This document shows, piece by piece, positions 46,750 to 56,740 of a stretch of DNA of 64,000 bases (its first letter is position 1; each line of letters begins with the position of its first letter). Source of the DNA: Sphaerolaimus hirsutus (Eukaryota > Nematoda > Chromadorea > Monhysterida > Sphaerolaimidae); the NCBI GenBank assembly GCA_964036195.1, contig OZ038453.1, positions 27,532,997 through 27,596,996 on the forward strand, given 5' to 3'. The translations under genes were made by a program, and so were the position numbers. The notes beneath the pieces were generated by a model that was given only the letters and a program-made list of their open reading frames with translations, was not told the origin of the DNA and did not search any database.

Positions 46750-47070
46750 AGCAAATAATGTGCCGGTGATCTGCCGTGATCTGCGGTAAAGTGCCTTCAC
46801 GCACTCGCTCGCAGGCACTTCAACGCACTTCACAAATTTCAGATTTTTTATTTCTGTAAACAATTCAGTAATAAGATTCGTGAAGCGTCGGTGAAGTGCA
46901 TTCCAACGGTGATCAGGCTTGATCAGGATCTGAAGTGTGATCATGAGCGGTGAAGTGCCCAGTGATCAGGCTTGATCAGGCTCTGAAGTGTGATCACAAG
47001 AGGCACTTCCAACCGCTTCAGTGCACTTCACAAGCATTTTAAGTTTTATTTATTTCAAATGCTGGTGGGC
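46750..47070. repeat. GTGAAGTGCACTTCAC / TGATCAGGCTTGATCA word cluster
   Basis: Repeated GTGAAGTG and CACTTCA in both orientations, and three TGATCAGGCTTGATCAGG-like words. Related to 29860-30070. Confidence 0.5.
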
Positions 47071-47190
47071 GAGCTTTTAGCGCCTGGCCATAGGTTTTCC
47101 GTAGGTAGTGTAGGAAAATGTTGTTTTTGTGTGACCAGCACCTCGCACCGGTTTAAGCGTTTACCAGCTTAAATCTGTTTCCGTAGTTTT

Positions 47191-47566
47191 TTATGTATCC
47201 AAAAGTTGTCTATAGCAAAAAAAAAGAATTTTTTTCTGAAATGGAGTGTGGACTATGTACTTATTACATATTGCGAGCACATATGCACAAATTCTCTGTA
47301 CCAACTCAGACCGTTCTACTAAAATTACCTCGACGCCGGTGGCGAAGCGCTTGGGCTTTATTTGCAGTGATCTGTGATGGTGAAATCTTTTTATTTTTGT
47401 GCAATTGTAATTTGTGCAATTGTAATTATTATCTGAAAAAGACTCACCATTCTCAGTGTCCGGGTTTTTAGCCAGAGTTTCATCGGGCTGGTTTTCAGTC
47501 TCAACGTCGCCATTGTCGCCAGCGGCATCCGGATTTTCTTCTTGTGCAGTTTCGGTCTCGCCCTTG
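47191..47566 (-). pseudogene. Older retroelement or host frame, downstream part, split by the LTR element
   Basis: An open minus-strand frame runs from the LTR border to a TAA at 47191-47193. It starts acidic (Glu-, Asp- and Asn-rich). A good donor AATG/GTGAGT at about 47446 may end an exon earlier. Across the 4-bp target duplication it is in the same frame as the sequence following the gag zinc-knuckle stop at 63293, so both are parts of the interrupted older locus. Confidence 0.4.
47563..47566. repeat. Target-site duplication CTTG, left
   Basis: CTTG directly outside the LTR at 47563-47566, repeated at 63218-63221. A 4-bp duplication fits Ty3/gypsy integration. Confidence 0.85.
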
Positions 47567-49227
47567 TGTCAGATATTTTACGTTTTTACTAATTTTACTA
47601 GTTTCCGTTTTTACCACAAAAATACGCCACTCGTCGAATTTTGCCGCGGCAGAGAATTGTAATTTCCGGTCCCTTTGCGCTTCTAATTGTGTGCATAATT
47701 AAATAAATAATTGGTTTTATGGTACGGGGATTTTACACGCAGATCAGGAACGGCGCCAGTACCCCTTGGGGTCCTGACAGTTCCTGAGGACGGACACGGC
47801 AACTTACCAATCCCTTTCGTAACTGCTGCCGGCGGTTTACTTCGATTAGTTGTTAAAAAGCCGAAATTAATAAAATTCAAATTAAATTCAAGCAGTTAGT
47901 ATGCTTCAGGGGGACCAAGTTGGTTTTCACGGGAACTTTATTTAGTAATATAGTCAGAGTCAATTTCACAATAGCTCAAGTGAGTCGTATAGCCTCTAGT
48001 GGGTGAAAAAATGTAAAATCAGCGCGTTTTATAATCACCAAAATCTACCATAAACAAAATGAATACTAAATCAAAGACACAACAATTAACCATAATAAGC
48101 GAATCAATAAGGCAAATTCAATGATCACTGGAAAACCTTAAACATAGCGTACAAGGCACAAGTAAATTAATTAAATGCGGGAAAAATATCTAATTAAATA
48201 AAACGGGTACAAATATGAATTAAACCGAGCGTAAAGTAACTGTAATTACCATTGACGTAATTAAAATGCAATTTATCTCGTAGGTGAGTGTCGGGAACTG
48301 GGTTTCTATTCAGAGGTTACGGTACAGTCGAGAGCAGGTGGTGTGACACAAGTTATCAACCTGCGCCCCTTTAGGTGAAAAATATTTTTATAGCACGCCC
48401 GACCAAGGCCACAGAAAGAACGCTCATTTGCGGGGGTTGTTCAAGGTTATTGCATTGCCGGGTAAGGGTTGGAAACTTCGGGCCTGAACACACGCCACAA
48501 GACACTAGCACTTGTGAGTTCACCAATCACCCTGGGTGATGGGAATAATTAATTGGCACTGCTGTGCTCTTCACTATAAACTGTGCTCTGCATGTGCCTT
48601 GCAGTTGCGTGCCGACAATAATTGCCGTTTGCCACTTTTCCACCCATTACCTAGTCCTAAATAAAAATGCACTTGGTCGGGGAATTTTCTGAATGTTATC
48701 TATCGGGGCGTCTAAGCATTTAACAGAGTCAACACCTGTTAGCTTAACTAGAAACATAAAAAGCCTTTCTAATCATTCCCAGACACTGCACCCTTTTAAC
48801 CAAAAATGTAAACTTGATAAAAGCCTAATAATTATAACTTTCGAAAGTACATATTGGGAAATGCAAAAGAAAATGGAAGTATTCACTTAATTAACTCAAA
48901 AATGCGGGTAACCTAATTAGCTTAATTAATGAAACTTGAAATAAAAAGAAAAATTAGCATCACACGGGAAGCAACTAAATAATTAACGGAAAAGAAACAA
49001 TTAATAAATTCATGGCCGCAGTAGTGTCCATTCGGGCGTACCGTCCTGGGGCTGCGGCTTCGTTGGCGGATTTGCAGTGCACAGCGAACCGCACGTTCAC
49101 TGTGACTTCCCTGTGCACCGCGGGTCGTCATTCGGTCGCACATGGTCGTTCTCGAGTCGTCGGAGTGTCTGCGCAAAATTGTCGTTACGTTTTTACGCAT
49201 GATTAGTTAGCCATATTTCTACCTACA
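47567..49227 (-). repeat. 3' LTR
   Basis: 1661 bp; in element orientation it starts TGTAGG and ends CTGACA. It matches the LTR at 61557-63217 with about nine substitutions and no indel that I can see. Confidence 0.95.
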
Positions 49228-49797
49228 ATCCCACCAGCCATTAATTTTTTACCTCCGGGCTAAAAACGACATGTTCAGAAAAAGTGTTTTGCGCCGTTTT
49301 TTGGTTATTCAAAAATCATGCCTTCTCTGCATTTTTCGGTGGACGGCTGTGGCAGTCACATGCCCTGGGGGTGCAAATATGGCTCGTCTTCATTCGAATT
49401 ATGGCATCAGCTTTCCGCCGTGCCGGCTTTTTGTGCTCGAAAGTTCGAAATTTTGGTTCCCGCTCAGGACTCGATGTGAGAAAAAGTTTTTTCTTTTGTT
49501 GGAAACTGATTAATCGGATTATTAATCTGTGCTGTTTCACAGCATCGTGCCACTGCTGGATGGGCAGTTTGGAATCAACATTCAAATTACCTGCTCGACC
49601 GACACGTCGCAGACTGTGTGTGTGAAAACTGATCGTCGACAAGATTTTCTAATGGTTTTCATGGAATATTAACAAGTATGTTTTTAATTACTGGTTTTTG
49701 TTACAAGGTTGTCTGTTTCTCCTGATGACAAAAAGTTGTGCATGAATTATTAATTTGAAACTTTGATAACTGGTTTTTTGACAAAAATTGTTTCGTA
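49228..49797 (-). other. 3' untranslated stretch between helicase and 3' LTR
   Basis: About 570 bp without a convincing ORF. The bases next to the LTR (GGCTGGTGGGAT in element orientation) are only weakly purine-rich, so the polypurine tract is uncertain. Confidence 0.5.
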
Positions 49798-52700
49798 TCA
49801 ATTTTCACAATTACCATTTTCCATGTGGTGTTCTACCTGTTGCGCTGGAGCCTCCTCCGGTGGCAGTGGGATGGCCTCGACCGCGTCGTGGTGCTCGGGC
49901 GGCGGCGAGGGGGGCTCGGCTACGTTCTGCAGTGCCATGGCCGCCATGTCGTTGCTAATGGGGGAATATTCTTCATTAGGGCGGTAAACTGGTTCGACAA
50001 CGGGCACCACTTCCTCCAACACCGGCACACCCTCCTCCCGCGCGTCTGCGGAGGAGTCAAGGCCCGCGGTGGCGGTTTCAATGTCAGACAAACATTCCGC
50101 CTGCAGTTCTTCTTCGAGGGCCGGGTATCTGTCCGGTCCGACTAGTTCTTTCAAGTCGGCCCGCGGGCGCCATTCCGGAGGCCAAAATCCCAACACGTTT
50201 CCCCAAATTTGGCCTGACTCGTAAGAGTAAATCCGGTCGGCTTTGTGCTCGACCGTCAGAAACCGGTGGAAAAAGGTTGACCACAACATGGTCTCGGCGT
50301 TGGCCACCACGATGCGCACACATTTGGCGCGGGAGGTGGCTACGTTTCCCCGGGGCAACTCCGCTACAAATCCAACTCTACCATACGCCTTCTTGGGGTC
50401 GGCATCCAGCTGGGCGGAGTCGGTAGGCGGGCTGCCGCGCACGCAGGAAACGATGACCACTTCCGCTTCACGGGCCTGTGCTTTGTCGGCAGTGATCACG
50501 CGGGTGGCCCAGTAAGCCGCGTCGTGTTCTGTATGGGCTACTAGTCGACTGATTAGGGCGCGCGCCTGCGCCGCATAAAAACAGACAATTAGCAAACTAG
50601 CGGGATCGGTAAGATCTGCCCAGGGCAGGGTGGGATCTTCTTTCACTGTGGCCACGAGGTAGTCGTACAGGTGCAGGATGATGCGCAGCTCCTTCTTGTT
50701 GATAATGGACATGCCCTCTTTTGATTCGCAGCCCTGGTGCACCAGCGTCGATGACAGCATGACGCCATCCTCGAAGTCGCCAGGTGCGGGCAACATGGTG
50801 GCGCCGTGCGCTGCAGTGTCGTTGTAGGCGCGTAGCAGTCCGTTGTACGCCGCCACAGAGTTAGCCTGAATGAGCTGGCGATGCCCGCGGAACACTGTTT
50901 CCAAGTGAACCACGGGACATAGTTGATATTGTGTGAGCCTATCAATGAGGGTGGGGTCGGGTTTCAGGACAGGCTCCACCCAGTCTTGCACGCGAATCAT
51001 ACGCGTCAGTTGTTTACTGTCTCCAAATAGAAGTAGCATGCCGTTCACTGGGAGCTGAGCTGCCTGAACCACGCTAATTACGGCAGCGTCAGACGCCAAA
51101 GACGCTTCGTCAATAATTACCGCACACGCAGTCACACTTTTTATACGGGCGTCGTGGGCGGAGTCTAAAGTGACATGGATTTGACCGGGCTGCACCACTT
51201 CCAAGAACACCCGGTGCAGCCTGACCGTAGCCCTGACATATTTAGACAGCGCCCTACGCAGCACCTTACCCCAAAATCCCTGGTCAGCTAAACTAGCCTC
51301 ACCAGCCCGGGCACCCGCCACGCCTGCCTCGAAGTCATCGAATGGCTGCTCATCTCCGTCTTCGGCGGTGAGAAATGGCACTTGTTCGGTCAGCTGTGCG
51401 CGTATGACGGCGTCGTCCGTGCAGTTGTTGATAATTTCGTCCACCAGCTCGTAGTCCTTCTTGGCGCCGTCGTACTTTTCCAGCGCTGCCGTCCATTCGG
51501 GGCTGAGGCGGACGATGTTGTGGCCGGTTCGCTGTACTAGGGTGTGCAGGGTTGGCAATTGGGTCGCGGGGGTGGTATTATAAGTGGGGTCAGTTTCCCA
51601 CATGGGGCTCAAAACGCGCACCGGAAATGCCGCTCTTAATTTCAAAAATTCTTCAAAACCCTCCAGTTTTTGCATTTCAGAAAATGGCGTATCAGCCATA
51701 GCGGTCCATTTCGCGCGCTCCCGCAACAAAACTTCCAAAGCCCCAAAAATATCCCGCTGCCCTAATTTATTCAGATTGGTCAGGGCCCGCGCGCCTTCGT
51801 CAGCCGCCGAGTTGACCGTGCACGTGATGAGCGTCGAATGGTATTTGGCGTTCGGCTGCTTGTCCGATGGCAAGTCGGAGCCCGCGCGCACCCTGGGTCT
51901 CGAGTTATAATAATTATAGCCGCGTGAACACACATACGCCAGTTGATTTTGTGTGGTCGTCTTCCCGGACCCGAAAGGCGAGTCACACATAATCAAAAGG
52001 GGTTTGCGCATTCGCACGGCTGTGATCACAGCTCCTAAAACTTCTACCTGCCCCTGCTGCGGCAAAAACTCACCTAATTTGGCCTGAATCATTTGTTCGT
52101 TTTTTCCTCTGAACAATGATTCGTACAACTCGTTAGCCTCGCGGCTAATTAGCGCCCAGTCGGTTTTGTCATCCAGCAGACGCAAATTCAATATCACCGC
52201 TAATTGGATTTGCGCCTCCAGGGTGAGTACTTTTGACCCCTGAACCACTTTTGGCACCCAGCCGACCGGTGCTTTGTTCAGGGCGGCTTGCAGTGACCGC
52301 ATGGTTCGGTCATAATTGGGTGAGTCGTTTGAGCCGCGCACCATGTATCTTCCACTCTCCAGAGTACGGGGCAGCGCTGACTGCGACGCCGCCATGTCCA
52401 ATTTTGCACGCAGCATTGTAGTGGTTGGCTCTGATTCCACACTGGTAATTCTGACTGATAGATTGGGGCTACCCGCCGCTGGTTTGTCTTCGTCTGGTCT
52501 GGCCAGCACCAAGCTCAGCACTGACATGGGCGTCGCCTGGTTCAACAGCTGTGTCTGCGTGTTCACCCGCTCCAGCAAACGCACGCGCTGCTCTTCTGGT
52601 CCTTCGAAAGTGTCAGCTTGTAATTCTTCTGGGTCCGGGCGGCGCACCATAATATCGCATGCAGTGCCCTGCGGCGTGTGCTCCCAGGACACATGTGCGC

Positions 52701-53766
52701 ACACATCCGTTGCGCGTTTCGCCCGAAACCGCAAAAATGACTCGTTATAGCAGTGGGCCGCTGCTAAAATACCCAATTTATACCTGAGAAATGCGTCCAT
52801 ATTGTCTCGGTTCTCTGTGTCCGGCTGGATGCCCGTTGTGCTGATGTCCTTGGCTGTGGCGACCTGCAGCCCGTACGCATGGCCGTAGAATTCCTCGCCG
52901 AACACGTCCAAATCGTTCAGGTCGTGATATTCGACGTGGGCCAGCCCCAACTGCCCAGCACTCAAATTTTCCACTCTGCTGTCACTCACGTATTCTCTGT
53001 GCAAAATGACCAACTTTTCCGGCCCGGCATCGCCCCGCTCCGCCGCGCCCAGCGGTTCCAGATTTTTGTAATTCGACGGCGTGAAGGCCGCTCGCAGCCG
53101 CGCCGTTTTCCAGTCGCTCGTGTAGGGCTGGTAGCCGGAAGTGTCGCCGCGTGTCAATGTACGTGCCGCTTGAGTGACGCGCCGCGTGCCCTGCGTACTC
53201 ACGACCACGGGGGCGGCAACGTTTAAGGGGCACTTTGTCTGATTACCCCATATCGCGACGCCGGTAAACTCCCAGTACCTGGGATTTTCTATTTTTTGTG
53301 CGATTGCGGTCGCCGAGAAACGCATCCCGTGGCGCACCAGGGGCAGAAACATCGAGGGGTGTTGTTTCTGAATTCTCGCGCACAAATCCACCAGCTGGGT
53401 GGTCCGTTTGTCCCTAGCCGCCTTGGCCCGCTTATTCGAATAATAAAAATACGGATAGGCTTCATCCGCATTCACCCACTGCTCGTTTTCACTGAGTATC
53501 GCCATCGTCTGCTCAGAAATTCTCACATGGCACTGATACTCAACATGCCCGTCGGCGCCCGAGTCAATATACACCCTATCTACCCAACCTTCGAATTTCC
53601 CTCTGCTAGGGTAGATTTCCGGTCCATTTTGCATCTGCTGCGCGCAGTAAAGTTGTCGCGGGGGGATGGTTCCGCCGCCGCAGGCACCATGTGTATTTGT
53701 CTCCTTGGATTTAATGGGCGGGGCGTCTGCACCTTCAAATGGGCGTTTGCGAGAGGCCGAAGCCAT
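49798..53766 (-). CDS. Superfamily 1 (Upf1-like) helicase carried by the LTR element
   Basis: An intact 1322-codon ORF starting at ATG 53766. Signature motifs are all present and correctly ordered: Walker A DSPFGSGKTT (about residue 595), motif II VIIDEAS (about 883), motif III GDSKQL (about 915), motif IV VFRGH (about 958), motif V TADKAQAREAEVVIVSCVR (about 1092), and motif VI GNVATSRAK (about 1140). This is the DNA2/NAM7/Upf1-like layout (AAA_11/AAA_12 type). Residues 1-580 form an N-terminal region I do not recognise, and the tail after 1200 is acidic and Pro-rich. It lies 226 bp after the integrase stop and follows a strong acceptor TGTGTTTTTAG at 53879-53880, so a spliced subgenomic mRNA is plausible. 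An RNA/DNA-unwinding role in replication or in escaping RNA surveillance is inference only. Confidence 0.9.
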   Translation of the reverse strand: MASASRKRPFEGADAPPIKSKETNTHGACGGGTIPPRQLYCAQQMQNGPEIYPSRGKFEGWVDRVYIDSGADGHVEYQCHVRISEQTMAILSENEQWVNADEAYPYFYYSNKRAKAARDKRTTQLVDLCARIQKQHPSMFLPLVRHGMRFSATAIAQKIENPRYWEFTGVAIWGNQTKCPLNVAAPVVVSTQGTRRVTQAARTLTRGDTSGYQPYTSDWKTARLRAAFTPSNYKNLEPLGAAERGDAGPEKLVILHREYVSDSRVENLSAGQLGLAHVEYHDLNDLDVFGEEFYGHAYGLQVATAKDISTTGIQPDTENRDNMDAFLRYKLGILAAAHCYNESFLRFRAKRATDVCAHVSWEHTPQGTACDIMVRRPDPEELQADTFEGPEEQRVRLLERVNTQTQLLNQATPMSVLSLVLARPDEDKPAAGSPNLSVRITSVESEPTTTMLRAKLDMAASQSALPRTLESGRYMVRGSNDSPNYDRTMRSLQAALNKAPVGWVPKVVQGSKVLTLEAQIQLAVILNLRLLDDKTDWALISREANELYESLFRGKNEQMIQAKLGEFLPQQGQVEVLGAVITAVRMRKPLLIMCDSPFGSGKTTTQNQLAYVCSRGYNYYNSRPRVRAGSDLPSDKQPNAKYHSTLITCTVNSAADEGARALTNLNKLGQRDIFGALEVLLRERAKWTAMADTPFSEMQKLEGFEEFLKLRAAFPVRVLSPMWETDPTYNTTPATQLPTLHTLVQRTGHNIVRLSPEWTAALEKYDGAKKDYELVDEIINNCTDDAVIRAQLTEQVPFLTAEDGDEQPFDDFEAGVAGARAGEASLADQGFWGKVLRRALSKYVRATVRLHRVFLEVVQPGQIHVTLDSAHDARIKSVTACAVIIDEASLASDAAVISVVQAAQLPVNGMLLLFGDSKQLTRMIRVQDWVEPVLKPDPTLIDRLTQYQLCPVVHLETVFRGHRQLIQANSVAAYNGLLRAYNDTAAHGATMLPAPGDFEDGVMLSSTLVHQGCESKEGMSIINKKELRIILHLYDYLVATVKEDPTLPWADLTDPASLLIVCFYAAQARALISRLVAHTEHDAAYWATRVITADKAQAREAEVVIVSCVRGSPPTDSAQLDADPKKAYGRVGFVAELPRGNVATSRAKCVRIVVANAETMLWSTFFHRFLTVEHKADRIYSYESGQIWGNVLGFWPPEWRPRADLKELVGPDRYPALEEELQAECLSDIETATAGLDSSADAREEGVPVLEEVVPVVEPVYRPNEEYSPISNDMAAMALQNVAEPPSPPPEHHDAVEAIPLPPEEAPAQQVEHHMENGNCEN

Positions 53767-53878
53767 TATAATTATAACAATGTGATAAAATAATTAATTA
53801 CGAAGTTTTATGAACGGGGAAAGTAATAAGAACTCGTGCGGTCCAGTTGCCCGTGGGCAAAAGGGGTGCACGAGCTTC

Positions 53879-53880
53879 CT
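53879..53880 (-). promoter_or_regulatory. Candidate 3' splice site upstream of the helicase ORF
   Basis: GTGTGCGTGTGTTTTTAG in element orientation, a U-rich tract ending in AG, about 113 bases before the helicase ATG. It would allow helicase expression from a spliced RNA. Not tested. Confidence 0.35.
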
Positions 53881-53992
53881 AAAAACACACGCACACTTTC
53901 ACACACACTTCATACCTGTTATACCTGGTTCCGTGTTGTTTGACGCGACGGCGATGATCGTAACGGCTAATTAATCAGCTAATTAATCAATT

Positions 53993-56740
53993 TTAGTCGT
54001 CGCCGTATAATTCACTGTAAGAAGGGGGAATTAAATATTCACTGGTTGCCTTGCAACGATCTGCATGAACTACATAAATTTTCTTATTAATATTGTTGAA
54101 TAAAGTCACTAATGGGTGGGCATAATCAATGCACTCATACGGGCCGATAAAGCGAGGCGCGAATTTCTTACTGGGGCCTGTCAACTGAGTAATACGCGGC
54201 GTGTATACGCGTACCGCTTGCCCGCGTTGCACATTCAATCGGCGCGCACGGCGATTGGCGTAAAATTGCTCCTTTTGCTGCGCCTTTGCTAAAGTGGTGT
54301 GCGCTGCTTCGCGTGCTGTGGTCAGACGCGCGCCTAATTCATTTATAAGAGCGCGCTTATGCGGCAATGAGGGCAATGCCTCAGTGTCGGGGGGAGGCTC
54401 GATCATACGCTCCCACATAGACGCAGCAGGCTTGCCAAATAGCAACGCATAAGGGGTGGTTTGCAAGGAAGGGTGTTTTGACGTATTGTACGCATGTACA
54501 GCGGCGCCTAAATGTATGTCCCAATCGTCATGTGTACGATTTATGTAGTGAGATACTATTTCCATCAGAACACCATTCCTACGTTCCACCATTCCGTTGC
54601 TCTTGGGGGTGTACGCAAATGATGTATGTTGGGTCGCGTTCAAATATTGTAAAAGCTTGGCAAAAGTGCCCTCGGTAAAACTAGGGGCGTTATCACTGAG
54701 TATAATGGCCGGCACACTAAATATAGGCAAAATGTGCAACAGAAATGCAAATGATACTGTGTCTTGTTTTATGTCGGGAACGGGCACGGCAATTCCAAAA
54801 CGTGTACACTGATCAACAAATACTAACACATGTCGGTTTCTGCGTTTCGTGGTTAGTAAAGGTCCTATTGCGTCTACTGCTATCACATCACCTGGCCTTT
54901 TGGCTACCTGGCGGCACACCATTTGAGTTCGCATTGCCGCTCTGAGACCTTTCTTGGCGTTGCACGAAGGGCAGGTGGCAACCCAGCGCGCACTTTCTGG
55001 CCGCATTCCTGGAAACCACGCGAATTCCTGTAATCTTTCAAATGTTTTTATTATTCCTAAATGGCCCGCCGTGGGGTGATTGTGAGCTAATTCTAACACG
55101 AATGGAACTAATTCCGATGGAATACACACTGGGTCGTATAATTGTACACCTGGTATCTGGGATGTTCCCGCTTGTCGGCGTAATAAACCGTATTGATCAA
55201 TAAAATACGGTGCGGCGCTGTAAAAATTATCCGCGCGACACACTTCTATAGTTGTGGCTATGTATGGTTCTTCTGCTTGTAGCCGCTTTAATTTGTCAAC
55301 CGGAGTCATGGGGGGTAGCGCCATGATCGTACTGCGCTTGTTTACACTCGTCAAACCCGGAACAACTTCATTTCCGGCTCCTGAACCACCAGCCATTGTT
55401 CCGGTTCCAGGCGCTTCCGCATTCCGCTGCCGCTCTCGCAGCCCGGGTGACTCTGCCTCTTTTCGTCCGCGCGTCCGGTCGCTGATTGGTCGCAGTAACT
55501 CCGCCTCCTCATTTACGCTGATTGGCTGGTACGCTGCCCTGCTCGCCGCAGCTACCGTAACCTGCTTATCGTGCGGGATAGCGATTTCACGGCACGTAAC
55601 TTGTGCGAACTGCTCAAAAGCCTCATCCAGGTCCTTTTTCTCGTCGAATACCACTGGTGCGTCTTGTCTTCTGGATAATGCATCTGCTAATTCGTTGCTT
55701 TTTCCCCGCAAATGCTTGAACGTAATTTGGTACGGCGTAATTGCTAAAGCGAACTTGTGCAGCATGGCGTGCGGGGTAGTCTCTAAATTAGGATTCTTTA
55801 CCCACGAAATACTCTTGGCGTCAGTCCAGACTTCAAAGGGTTGTCCCGCCAGATAACAATGCCAATTACGTATGCTTTCGTAGATTGCACACGCTTCCAG
55901 GGAAATCGCTGGCCATTTGCTTTGGGTGGCACCTAACTTCCGGCTGTAAAAAGCACATGCATGTAGTATTTTCTCGTCCTCTGCTCGTTGTGCCAGTACG
56001 CCCGCAACGGCGATTTTAGAGGCGTCCGTGATAATTATAAACATGCGTTTAGGGTCGGGAAATTGCAAACAGGGGCTTCCTAACAATGCTTCCTTGAGCT
56101 TATGGAAAGCTTCCAGTGCTTTGGGTTTTGTTGTCAAATCCACTGGGGTGTCGCTATTGTAATTTTCTCTTGGTCCCGTGCGCGTGAGATTTGACAAAGG
56201 TACAGCTAACTCTGCGCACCTGTGAATCATGCGTCTAAAAAACCCTATGGCTCCCAGAAAACCCTTAACTTCCTTTACGGTAGTGGGTACCGGCCAGTCC
56301 TGTATTATGTGGTGTTTGTCATCTGGAACGCACACGCCGTCACGGCCAATCATAAATCCTAGAAAACGTACAGCTGTGACGCGTGCGAAGAAACACTTTT
56401 TTGGGCTAATTTTGAAATTATTCCTAATTAATCTTTCCAATACCTGCCCTATGTCATATAAATGTGTTTCCCAGGTTGCACTATAAATCAGTAAATCGTC
56501 GATGTATAATAACACATTTCGATGTATTAAGCCGGCCATAGCTAATTCAAAACAGCGCTGCGCTAAACTAGGTGAGCATTTTAATCCCATTGGTAAACGT
56601 TTCAGTTGAAATTGTCCAAAAACATTTCTGAATGACGTGATGTGTCGATCATCTGGATGCAACGCAATGTTATAGAAAGCTTGATTTATGTCAGCACTGC
56701 TAAAAATACTTGCAGCTACATAAAGATTCGACTGTTTCAT
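53993..56740 (-). CDS. pol: Pol, second part: RT, RNase H and integrase
   Basis: The RT continues from motif A (SSADINQAF) through YIDDLLIYS, the catalytic box. RNase H follows with ITDAS and the conserved FYSRKL, WTDAKSISW and ELADALSR blocks. Integrase has an H-H-C-C zinc module (HNHPTAGHLG ... CPSC), then a D,D-35-E core: VDAIGPL, ILSDNAPSF, and YTPKSNGMVERRNG. Near the C-terminus is a GPY/F-like module (FIGPYECIDYAHP). This set and order are those of Ty3/gypsy (Metaviridae). The frame is +1 relative to the preceding ORF and overlaps it by 41 bases, so protein continuity needs a frame change at 56700-56706. The apparent ATG at 56740 lies within RT and is unlikely to be a true start. Confidence 0.9.
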   Translation of the reverse strand: MKQSNLYVAASIFSSADINQAFYNIALHPDDRHITSFRNVFGQFQLKRLPMGLKCSPSLAQRCFELAMAGLIHRNVLLYIDDLLIYSATWETHLYDIGQVLERLIRNNFKISPKKCFFARVTAVRFLGFMIGRDGVCVPDDKHHIIQDWPVPTTVKEVKGFLGAIGFFRRMIHRCAELAVPLSNLTRTGPRENYNSDTPVDLTTKPKALEAFHKLKEALLGSPCLQFPDPKRMFIIITDASKIAVAGVLAQRAEDEKILHACAFYSRKLGATQSKWPAISLEACAIYESIRNWHCYLAGQPFEVWTDAKSISWVKNPNLETTPHAMLHKFALAITPYQITFKHLRGKSNELADALSRRQDAPVVFDEKKDLDEAFEQFAQVTCREIAIPHDKQVTVAAASRAAYQPISVNEEAELLRPISDRTRGRKEAESPGLRERQRNAEAPGTGTMAGGSGAGNEVVPGLTSVNKRSTIMALPPMTPVDKLKRLQAEEPYIATTIEVCRADNFYSAAPYFIDQYGLLRRQAGTSQIPGVQLYDPVCIPSELVPFVLELAHNHPTAGHLGIIKTFERLQEFAWFPGMRPESARWVATCPSCNAKKGLRAAMRTQMVCRQVAKRPGDVIAVDAIGPLLTTKRRNRHVLVFVDQCTRFGIAVPVPDIKQDTVSFAFLLHILPIFSVPAIILSDNAPSFTEGTFAKLLQYLNATQHTSFAYTPKSNGMVERRNGVLMEIVSHYINRTHDDWDIHLGAAVHAYNTSKHPSLQTTPYALLFGKPAASMWERMIEPPPDTEALPSLPHKRALINELGARLTTAREAAHTTLAKAQQKEQFYANRRARRLNVQRGQAVRVYTPRITQLTGPSKKFAPRFIGPYECIDYAHPLVTLFNNINKKIYVVHADRCKATSEYLIPPSYSELYGDD
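56700..56706 (-). other. Frame change inside RT at a T-run followed by TAG
   Basis: In element orientation the upstream ORF ends TAT TTT TAG, and the downstream RT frame is entered by a +1 shift at this point, just before motif A. It is either a one-base indel in a five-T run (mutation or sequencing error) or a +1 slip at UUU before a stop. The position in the middle of a catalytic domain favours an indel. Confidence 0.7.

Noticed and set aside
49825-53793. Several long plus-strand open frames over the helicase
   Set aside because: They are antisense shadows of a GC-rich coding region; they show no protein-like features and no motifs.
56700-56706. Programmed +1 frameshift as the default explanation of the RT split
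   Set aside because: Recoding in the middle of a catalytic domain would be exceptional, and a one-base indel in a T-run is simpler. Kept only as an open question.
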